From: Norana najaformis
Lineage: Eukaryota > Annelida > Clitellata > Crassiclitellata > Hormogastridae
Length of the DNA: 64,000 nt
Assembly (NCBI GenBank): GCA_964023275.1
Contig: OZ029925.1
Location: 11,274,684-11,338,683, forward strand
Reading direction: 5' to 3'
The translations under genes and the position numbers were made by a program. The notes below the pieces were generated by a model. That model was given only the letters and a program-made list of their open reading frames with translations, was not told the origin of the DNA and ran no database searches. Positions 55,201 to 64,000 of this stretch are shown here, one piece after another (position 1 is the first letter of the stretch; the number at the start of each line of letters is the position of its first letter).

Positions 55201-58200
55201 GCACTATAAATGGACCGAAACATGAGGGATAAACAGTATGCACCTAACCATTACATGCTGAGCTTGTAGTATACATAATTTCACCCCTCATAATAATAGA
55301 TATTGCAATCAATCAGGGCACACTGCGACTCTTGCTGTACCTTGTACCTTAACAATGTTGGGCTCTTGGGCCTTCTCAAAAGCTGGTCCAAAGCTTTGGA
55401 ATTCACTGTGCAGTTCAGTATGTTCTGTCAATTCTTTGATGTCATTCAGGTCTAAACTAAAGACTCATCTCCTTCAACTTGCTTACTCACCATAACCTGG
55501 TTTCTAGTTTCTCTGACCTATGGAATTCTACCCAGACTTCTTCAATGGATTATAATTTTGATTTTCACTGGAAGCGACCATCGACTGATGCCTTGGGCAT
55601 TATGATAACAGCGCAAGTCTTTAGATTTGATTAGATTAAATAATATTGTATTGTATACATTTTAGCCTAAGGTGCTAAGAACCCAAGGGTGATATGTAAA
55701 ATCAATCCATTGAGAAGAAAATGTCTCTGGAAAGGATGCACTTATCAATATCTGACAGCAAGAAGGTAAGTATACATGTTATGTATACATACATAAACAT
55801 TTATTTCCATTTATTTATCAGTATAATTTAAATATATTTTTATATATATATTTACGTACGCTTTACAACAAGGTCATCTCCGAATATCGTAAACTGTCCA
55901 GTTACGCTTTGGCTCTCTTTTGCAGTCAGTTTGGCCTCGCGATCGCTCCTCACCGAGCCCTTGATTGAGCCCTGTGAGGATGTGCTCCTCACTGAGGACA
56001 TGCTCCCACTGCGCATGAGTGAGGATCGAATGCTCGACATGCTGGATGATGATGATCTCGATCCAGGAATTGAGGGTGAAGGAACAGACAGACCAGCCTG
56101 AAAGATGAAGGATCAACGTAATGTAATATTTCTACTTTCTAATATCGTAACGTATTGCTAGACTCAAGTGTTTAGCATTTATTGATACCATATGTAATCC
56201 GATGCAGCCAGTCCTCAAATCTTGCTGTAACTTCAAAAACTGTCTATCCTCTTCATTCACTATCAGCTAATTAGCACTGATGAATAAGCAAGTCAGCCGA
56301 AAGTAAAGAAAACAAATATATCTCATTTCTTTTAGCAATTTATCATTGCTTGCTAGCCTAATGATCTAGTATAGCAAAGCACATATTTTCTGCTGAAATG
56401 ACAAGTTTTCTGGAAATGTGGAGACCTTAACAGACTTCTAAATATTTTCTAATTGTGCTACAATTTTACAAGTAGTTTTATGTGCTCATAAATAAACTTT
56501 TTGGAAGACAACACTTAAGATTGTGAAAATTATTGTTTCTCATACAGTTGTGGAACACAGGATCTTCAAAATAATTTTTGCCTGATCAAAGTATGACTAA
56601 AAGGCAACTGATACATGGATCAGGAAGGAGGCAACTAATAAACAGGCAAGGAAAAGGGAGACTTACACACTTACCAGGAAGAAGGCAATCTACGGATGGA
56701 TCAGAAAGGAGGCAACTTATACACGGTTCATGAAAATAACTTCTACCTGCTCGAAGTACTGTTGGACAGAGGGCGCCAGTTCCGGCAGTTTCTGTAGCGA
56801 TTCGCTAATCTGTTTAAGCGCATTCCTGTTCATCTCACGCAGCTCACGGAGGTCAATGTCATGCTAAATAAGAACAAAGTAACTTAATGCATTCGCTTAA
56901 GTGTAGCTTAAAAATAGATTTATACAGCACCTCTTCAAGGAATCTAAAGTATTTCCTCAATAATTTCCCAAAATTAAGAACATTTTTAGAAGTCTGAAGA
57001 AGATGACTTATTCATGGGTCAGGAAAGACACGACTTATGCACGGGTCAGAAAGTAGATTAAAATAATGTAGATCAATGGAAAGCATTGTTATGGAAACTT
57101 CAGATAATACTAAGTACTGCACCAATTCAAGATATCTACATCAGGCTCTTGCTTACAGCTTAGTTTACAGTAGTGTAACACAACATAATGGAATGTAACT
57201 GAGTAAATGTAGCTCACCTCCTCCTCCATCTCCTTAACTTTGCGCATATTTCGAATGTCTCTCAACAGCTTTGAGTTCTGTAAAGATACAACAGTTTTCA
57301 TTAACATGTAACAAAACAGTAATATCTTAGCATGACTGTAACATTGCTGTAATACCTTTATACGTACTTAATGAAACAGTAATGATATTTTAACATAGCT
57401 GTAACATTATTACCCGGTATAACATAACCATAACATTATCATAATTCTAACAAATGTAATGTAATTGTAAATTAATGTAATGTAATTATAACTTGGCAAC
57501 TGACCAGCTTTGTGACTCGAACCAGTTTGATCATTTGATCTTCCAAGTCTCTTTGTAGCTGCAGCATCTTCGCCTGCAAAAAGTTAACTCCTATAGCGTC
57601 ATGATCATAAAACTAAAAGTATCTCTCGAATTTTCAGTATCTTCGGTTCAATTTCCATGCAATACTGTTGATTTACCTTGCCTCTGTCTTGTCTTACCTA
57701 ACCTTTACCTAGTTTTTACTGTACCTTTACCTTGCCTTTATCATACCATTACCTTGCCCTCCCATTTTACCTTACCATACCATTACTTTAACCCTTACCT
57801 TTTCTCTCCATTACGCTGACCTTGCCTTTAACTTACTGGTGTTCATGGACATATAGCCTACAATTAATCAGCAGTTACATTACACAGTTGTTACTCGTTT
57901 TATGTTTCTCTATGACTGTAACTTTCAATTACAGTTTACAGATTATGCAACATTTCTTGTCCTTCTGACCTTTCTCTCTTCAACAGTTTCTGTTAGGCCT
58001 TCCTCTTCATAAACAATGCTGTCCCGATTCTGGGTCATCCTCTGTAAATAAACATTTTATGAATTAATTAAATAGGTAATTTAAAAATTAAACCTACAAA
58101 ATCTAATTTATTAATCTTTTAAGAGCAATTAAAATGATACGAAAGCAGACATCACTTTTAAGAGTGTATCCACACTCAAATGTATACACTGCATCCAAAA

Positions 58201-61200
58201 AAAGAATCCTCAAGCAAACTCAAATAACTTCAGCAAACATTTACGAAATTTAAACTGAACAAAATAGTTTCTTTTATTGTTTGTTTACTACAAATAATTT
58301 CTATAGTTTATGAGCCGTCAGTTTCACAACAGCAATGTCATATATATTTATTTAAAGCACCGATTATGCATTAGTCAGTAAATCTGAAGCTTATGCAAAA
58401 TGTCGAAGATATGGTCAGAATATGACAATATCCCATATGGGTTTCGTATGTCCTACATATGTATGGGCCCAAATGTACAACATATCTTCAACATATGACG
58501 TTGCTGTTGGGGCACAAATTGACATCGTGACATATTTAGTTTTGCTAACTCTAACCTTAATACTTTTTTTAGTAACAACACAATTGTCATTAAATTTTTA
58601 TGCCAAAATAAGAATTATGGTGCAAAAGTTTGCTCAAAGAATTACAGATAAAGAATGGTCGCCAGGAAGACTTAACAAACTTGTGCAAATGATTGACAAA
58701 CTGTAAATGGCAGGATCATTAAAGCGTACTAACAGTTTTTATAAATATATGCTTCAGTAATTGCAATTTATCTCGAGCTTCTTTTCACTGAAGAAAATGT
58801 AGAAACCTGAATGTCTTCTTGAAGTTCTCGGAGCAGCCCCCTCTTGTGGCGATACTTGTCGATGATGGTTTTGAGTTGCTCCTCAAGAACGTGTTTCTCT
58901 TGCATCTCATCACCTAACACACCAACAACGATTATTATGGTTTTCATCATCGTCATTGTCGTCGATATCACCACTGGTAATAGAGATGGTCATTTTTATA
59001 GCACTGTCACTATCACCACACCATGCCAAACCATCACCACCACTAGTAATATAAATAATATTATGAATAAAATTAGTATTAATTTTAGTATTAATATTAA
59101 AAACTGATAATCTCATGGTAATAATTTAAGTAATAAAATAAGTAATATTAGTAAATTAATAATAATAAGGAAGATTAGTAATATCAGGAATAGTATTACT
59201 AATACTATTAGTAATACTTGTAGTATTTGCAACAGTACTGGTAATAATATTAATATATGTAGTAATATTAGTAATAGCCTTGACCTGCTTCCTGAACCTT
59301 TGTCTGGTCTTTTCGCAGGACCTCATTGCTGCCCCGAACGACCTTAACCGTGTTGCGAAGGGCACAGAGCTCTCGTTCCTGCTTCCGGATGTCCTTGTCC
59401 AGTTGGTCCCCGATGGCCTGCAGCTGGTTCTTCTCCTGAGCCGCCTGTAAGGTAGTGGCAAGAAGCCAGACTTGAGGATGAGGTTCAAGGACAAGGCAGG
59501 CAGAGGGATCAGCTCTATGCAATCTGATCTGATCTGATCCCATTATCCAATCAATCCAATCCCATGATCCAATCTAATCTATTCTAATGGTGGCATCCAG
59601 TGATGCCATCAAATGATCCAATCTAATGACTGAATCCAATGATCCAATCCAATAATAAAATCCAATCCAATCATCTAATCTGATCCAGTGATCCAATTCA
59701 ATGACTCATTCCAATTATCTAATCAATATTTCAATCCAAAAACATAAAAGCATGGCCTGATCTAATCCAAAATCAACATTTTTCACCTCAAGCAGCAGGA
59801 TTTTATTGCTCAATCGTCCCTCTGAAAACCCCAGTCTCACCCAGATGACATCAGAACTTATGATTCAGTCAAATGAGCCAACTGCATCCACCTAATTAAT
59901 CTATGCAGTATAATCCGATCTGATCCTGAGAGTTTCAAATCCCAGAGATTTGATGCCTTGACCCCTCCAAAGACTCACCCGGATGACATAGTACGCCTGC
60001 GAGTGTTCCTCCTCCCCCTCCGGCGGTGCCATGACAATGATCAAGCTCTCGTATCGCTTCTGCATTCGTTCGATCTTCGTGATCAGTTCCTGGAGTTGGA
60101 TATTTGTCTCACGTCGCTGATCCTCAGCACTGCGCAGCTGTGCTACGAGCATCTTGATGTGGAGATCAATCTCCAGGCGACGCTCCTTCATTGCCGTTTC
60201 CAGCTGGAGTCGACGCTTCTCCTGTGTAAGAACCTCACCCGCCTGGCGGTGAAGTTCATCCCGAAGTTTCTTGATGCGCAGTTCAAGGATGTTCTTGTCA
60301 ACCATGAGGTCCTTCAACAAAAAGCAACTGAATTTCACATAAATTAAATGCCATGTGGCATGCTGGTCTATTCTGTATGCCTTGGTACATAATCCAATAA
60401 TTCTGGGTTCGAGCCTGCTGACTGGACTCTGTGTAATGATCCCTGACAAGTTCTTTGTGCAAACTCACTTCTGTTGCCGTGAAGAAGAATTTTGCACTGG
60501 CCTCATGTCCAGGACCTTAAGATTCGTCCACATCTGGCTCCACACCAGCATAAAACTAGAAAATGAATGCCCCTCAGCGCTCAACTACGGGATATGGGAG
60601 CTTTTACTTATTTACTAAAATAACATGATGGCAACAGTAAAATACCATGATGGCACATAAAATGTAATCAGATAAAATGATGTAAAACTGACACCAACGA
60701 CATGTGAAATGGCATCAATAAAATGATAATGATAGAACATAAAAGCACAAAGCATAAAACTGAAATACAATCACATAAAATAATGTAAAGCAATGTATTT
60801 TTTTAAAATAAGGCATTTATATACATCCACTATGTTCTGACCTGTTTTTCATTGATGCTCTTCTTGAACACTCTCTGTGCATTGTCGATGTGGAGATCCA
60901 GTTCATCGATTTTCTTCTTGAGGTCCTCTCTGTTCGTCACGCTTGACTCAAGTCGCCGTTTCACCTTCCGCACTTCATCCTAAAACACAGAGATGAGCAA
61001 AACATTTAGAATCTTTAAGTGAACTGAATCTGTCAGAAACAATGCTAAATCTATTATATTCTACTCAATTTTGATCTAAATCCATTTTATTCTTCTCAAT
61101 TCTAATCAACTCTAAATCTATGCTATTCTACTCTATTCTGTTCTAATATATTCCTGCTTCATCTCATCAGGCCTAAACTAGTCTTAGCAAATGTGGAATC

Positions 61201-63716
61201 TAAGTCTATATCTAATTTAATCTAATCAAAGGTTCTTTTTGATCTGATCTAAATCTAATTTAATCTAATCTAATGTAACCTAATCTGTTCTAATTTGGTC
61301 TAATCTTATCTGATGGCACCTGTTGTCTTTTGTTTTCACCAGTGAGTAGTGTTCGAATCGAGGTCTTCTCTCTCAGCAACTTGGTGAGTTCACGAACTCT
61401 GGCCTCGTGAGCAACCTTCTCCTCATTGCTTTGTTCGCCTTCCATTCGACTCAATCGACGCTGCAGCGCCTGGATATCAAAGTCCTAGCACAGGAAGAAA
61501 TCATCATTATCATAGTCATCATCATCATCACTGTCGTTGTTGTTGTCGTCATCACCACCACCACCACCACCACCACCACCAACACCACCACCAACGCCAC
61601 CACCACCACCACTACCACCAACACCACCACCACCACCACCACAATCATCATCATCGCTGGAGTTGTCATCATCGTCATCTTTGTCCTCAGTAACACTAAT
61701 CATTTCGCTCATAAAACTGCAATTAATTTGGAGAAATTGCAAAAGTAATCATGCGCGCTTCACCTGGATTTTTGCTCACCTGTTTGTAAAGGTCTTCCTC
61801 CTGTCGAAGAATTGCTTTGTCAACATCACGGATTTTGCTGTTAAGGTTAGCGATTTTTGATCGTTCTCCCTAGGAATCAGAAAACAAATAGTTTCCTGTA
61901 AAAACTGAGTTAATTGTGTCTCAAAAACCACCAGCTCGTCCACTCCACAATATCCTAAATCTGTCAACCATATCTAAATTGACTCAGCCTTATCCAAAAT
62001 AAATCAACAATCAAAAAAATTACTCATCCATATCCAGAAACCACTCATTCATATCCAAAACCAGTCAACCACATCCAAAACCACTCACCCTTATTCAAAA
62101 ACTACTCAATATTCGAAGTTGCTCACCTGTATCTCTGTTTCGATGCTTTTGCACTCCGCCTTGAGTCTCTCAAGGTCTCCAGTTCGGTTGTAATGAGTAT
62201 CACGTAGTCGTTTGAGCTCCAAGTTCATCGCCACAACACTGCGCTCTTCCTGCTCCAGCAGCTCAACGAGTCGAGCGCTTCGTTCGGCTGCACTCATCTT
62301 AGCATCCTGAGTGCGCTGCAGTTTCACTTGCAGGTCCTCAACTGTTGACTTAGCATTGCGCAGTCTAATCAGGTTAAAATGAGCAAATTATTATAACTAA
62401 TTAATTAATTTATTATTTCTCATATTTATGAAGCAGCAGTATCTAACAACAGGAATCAGTTGATGGTGCTTTCAATATCATTAATACTACAGCAGTTACC
62501 ACCACTAACGCCACCACTAATACCAATAACACCACTACCATCTCCACCTCCAATACTACCACTACTACCACTATTAGCACCACCACCAATATTGGTGGTG
62601 TTGGTAATTTCTTAGACCAAAAAGATCCACTAATTAAATTAAATTAATAAAAATAAAGAAACACAAGAAACAAATAAGCAAACAAAAAATAAATTCACAA
62701 AATAAACAAAATAAATAAATAAATGATTTCAACAAAACAATGCTAACTTATTGTTCTTCTCCACAATTTCCTGTTTCTGTTGCGTGACTTCAATCCGGGT
62801 CACTTCAAGATCAGAGGCCGTGCGATCAACTGTCCTCTTCAGGGTCTCCACCTGTAATGGTGAGTGAAGGTAAAGTAACACTGGAAAGTTAGGGAAGGTA
62901 AAAGAAGTTCAAGGGAAGTATGTAAAGGAAGGTAATATTAAGCAATGGAAGTAAGGTAACCACTGAAGGTAAGGTAAGAAAGGAAGGTAAGAGAAGGAAA
63001 GGCACCAAGCGAAGGTAATGTAACAGTGGAAGGATAGCAAGGTAAGGTAACCATGGAAGTTAAAGTAAGGCAACATAAAGTAAGGGAAGGTAAAGTAACA
63101 ATAGAAGGGAAGTACTAAGTTTCAGCGGAAGACTGTTCAAGTAGGACTGTGCTCCCCAATTTCAGATCTCGGCTCAACCCCTACAGTTCTATGTACCTTG
63201 CCCAGCCATAGAGTAAGCATTTTAGTAAGGCTGTGGCATACCTCACTTTGGAATTCATCTCGCTGTTTCTCAGCCTGCTGAAATTCAGTCTTGACTCGAG
63301 CAACATCACGCGACGCTCGCTTGATTCGTTCCTCGAGGTCCCTGTTATTGGCGATTTCATCCTGGAGGAACTGCTCCTTCTCCTTGCACTGGTTCTCTTT
63401 GCTGCGCACCTCTGCCTTAGTTGTCTCCAGTTCCTGCAACAAAAAACAGCTTAAATTAAGACTAATTAGGTAAGATTAGATTAAAATTGGGTTGGGTTCA
63501 AGTTAGATTGGAATAGGTAATTTTAAATTCAGATATGATTCGACTAAAATTAGAATAAGATTTGATTAAGATTAAGATTAAACTGACCAGTGCAAGAATG
63601 TTCATCTCTTCGTCTCTCCTGGCCATCTGGTCGATCGTCTGTTCCCATCGATGTAGAAGTTCCTGACGTTCCAGGTGAGCTTTCCGAAACTCCTCGGCTG
63701 TCTTATCTAGTTCTAC
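52248..63716 (-). CDS. CCDC39: CCDC39, ciliary 96-nm ruler coiled-coil protein (3' 20 exons; 5' part beyond window)
   Basis: With CCDC40 it forms the axonemal ruler that positions radial spokes and inner dynein arms. Exons: 63716-63588, 63433-63242, 62851-62748, 62364-62127, 61869-61780, 61484-61320, 60979-60842, 60311-59979, 59444-59285, 58913-58807, 58041-57970, 57573-57505, 57277-57218, 56863-56747, 56097-55860, 55049-54924, 53947-53831, 53168-53073, 52805-52686, 52315-52248; 912 residues so far. It enters at [12 protein letters not shown] (near residue 210 of the human protein) and is coiled coil to YFEQ. The diagnostic [20 protein letters not shown] spans exons 60311/59444, and LRELQEDIQ ends 58807. 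The Ser-rich tail is about 255 residues against about 70 in human, made of phase 1-1 exons. The exon 53947-53831 donor is uncertain (GC donor AGAG|GCGAGT fits phase). N-terminus not in window. Confidence 0.93.
52440..52665 (-). repeat. GACTGACTGA-type repeats in the last CCDC39 intron
   Basis: On the gene strand, repeated ACTGACTGAC and GATTGATTGATT units upstream of the final exon acceptor. Confidence 0.7.
52830..53072 (-). repeat. GATTAGATTGG-type repeats
   Basis: Plus-strand TAATCTAATCCAATC units fill the intron between exons 53168-53073 and 52805-52686. Similar arrays lie in CCDC39 introns at 59520-59745 and 61030-61315. Confidence 0.75.
53630..53735 (+). repeat. (CCAT)n microsatellite
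   Basis: CATCCATCCACCCATCC units in a CCDC39 intron; open frames across it are not genes. Confidence 0.9.
53948..54923 (-). other. CCDC39 intron between tail exons
   Basis: 54000-54330 is AT-rich with AAATAAATA units; 54730-54810 has (ATT)n. No other feature seen. Confidence 0.55.
55325..55640 (+). mobile_element. LINE 3' fragment in CCDC39 intron
   Basis: The plus strand carries AAAGCTGGTCCAAAGCTTTG, encoding [10 protein letters not shown] in a drifting frame, then [10 protein letters not shown]. The end GCGACCATCGACTGATGCCT follows, then CAGCGCAAGT. Related ends lie at 42200-42260 and 53345-53390 in the opposite orientation. Confidence 0.6.
57640..57845 (-). repeat. Pentamer array, gene-sense AAGGTAAGG
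   Basis: Plus-strand TTACCTTGCCTTACC units in the CCDC39 intron between exons 58041-57970 and 57573-57505; on the gene strand they read as repeated 5' splice-site-like AAGGTAAGG. Confidence 0.75.
58042..58806 (-). other. CCDC39 intron with an unassigned open frame
   Basis: A 94-codon plus-strand frame at 58422-58706 has a hydrophobic stretch and a basic C-terminal part. I recognise no family and see no splice context; 58415-58500 contains several CATATG palindromes. Confidence 0.35.
58914..59284 (-). repeat. AT-rich trinucleotide-type tract
   Basis: 59040-59275 is drifting AATATTAGTAAT repeats within a CCDC39 intron. Confidence 0.6.
60312..60841 (+). repeat. CCDC39 intron with a possible SINE head
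   Basis: B-box-like CTGGGTTCGAGCCTG at about 60405-60420 with a tRNA-like spacing upstream. The remainder is AT-rich with TAAAATGATG units. Confidence 0.4.
61495..61690 (+). repeat. (CAC)n/(ATC)n trinucleotide tract
   Basis: CATCATCAT, then CCACCACCACC, then CATCATC in a CCDC39 intron. Poly-Thr, poly-Pro, poly-Val and poly-Gly frames over it are artefacts. Confidence 0.95.
62365..62747 (+). repeat. CCDC39 intron with degenerate ACC/ACT repeats
   Basis: 62490-62600 is CACCACTAACACC-type trinucleotide repeat ending in a short inverted CCACCAATATTGGTGG. 62630-62730 is AATAAA-rich. Confidence 0.6.
62860..63115 (+). repeat. GAAGGTAAGGTAA pentamer array
   Basis: Antisense to CCDC39 as a splice-like motif. 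A further array lies at 63820-64000 and continues past the window edge. Confidence 0.8.
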
Positions 63717-64000
63717 CTGTAACACACATTAAACTGGACTGTAATGTAAAGAAGCATTTACATAGCACCATAGTAAGCAAAGTGCGACAAACTGCAATTT
63801 TAAACAGCTGCATATGGAGCAAGGTAAGACATGGTTAGATAAGGAAGGGATAGGTAAGGTAAGATGACATGAAGATAGTATACGATAAGGAAAGGAAAGA
63901 CAAAGTAAAGTAAGGAACTTAAAGGGTATTATACAGTAACATAAGAGAAATAAGATAAGGTAAGGCAAAGTAAATAAGGAAAGTAAAGTAACATACGGTG

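Noticed and set aside
58422..58706. 94-codon frame in a CCDC39 intron
   Set aside because: Not recognisable as a gene or a named transposon; kept only as part of the intron note.
61407..61860. Poly-Thr/Pro/Val/Gly frames
   Set aside because: (CAC)n/(ATC)n tract; all frames are open by composition.

Overview
The window is from an animal nuclear genome, not a prokaryote or virus. Coding DNA is split into short exons with GT-AG (and some GC-AG) introns, and every exon chain below was assembled by hand so that reading phase closes at each junction. The gene set (alpha-L-iduronidase, a Golgi/lysosomal NTPDase, Neuralized, an invertebrate-type sarcoplasmic calcium-binding protein, ARGLU1, a transferrin-receptor/GCPII relative and the ciliary protein CCDC39), together with AT-rich introns full of degenerate short tandem repeats, tRNA-derived SINEs, CR1/L2-like LINE ends and a pogo-type transposase remnant, suggests a marine invertebrate. 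A non-vertebrate deuterostome is plausible, but the species cannot be named from the sequence.

Layout. 1-3425: microsatellites, SINE pieces and no supported gene. 3426-9255 (-): IDUA, 9 coding exons, complete. 9256-10381: intergenic space between head-to-head genes, probably holding both promoters. 10382-17017 (+): ENTPD4/7-like apyrase, 10 coding exons, complete. 17018-19745: 3' UTR and repeats. 19746-24350 (+): NEURL1-type E3 ubiquitin ligase, 5 exons, complete. 24351-27978: repeats and a LINE fragment. 27979-31855 (+): EF-hand sarcoplasmic calcium-binding protein-like, 6 exons. 31856-33435: convergent intergenic region with a hAT-like MITE. 33436-38954 (-): ARGLU1, 5 exons. 38955-41340: promoter, SINE, LINE 3' end. 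41341-47600 (-): transferrin receptor/glutamate carboxypeptidase II family protein without the zinc ligands, 11 exons. 47601-52247: SINE, decayed pogo-type transposase, several LINE 3' ends. 52248-63716 (-): CCDC39, the 3' 20 exons only; its 5' exons lie beyond 64000.

The genes are unrelated housekeeping or developmental loci; no operon-like cooperation is implied. IDUA and ENTPD4-like both act in the lysosome/Golgi system and share a divergent intergenic region. The most notable points are a CCDC39 C-terminal tail enlarged by symmetrical phase-1 exons, three of which end in the same [11 protein letters not shown] motif; an inactive M28-family receptor resembling transferrin receptor; an SCP with a large charged insert between EF-hands; well-supported GC-AG introns; and intronic repeats whose units look like splice signals (AAGGTAAG, ACTGAC/CTGATTAAT). 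No clear new defence or mobile system was found.
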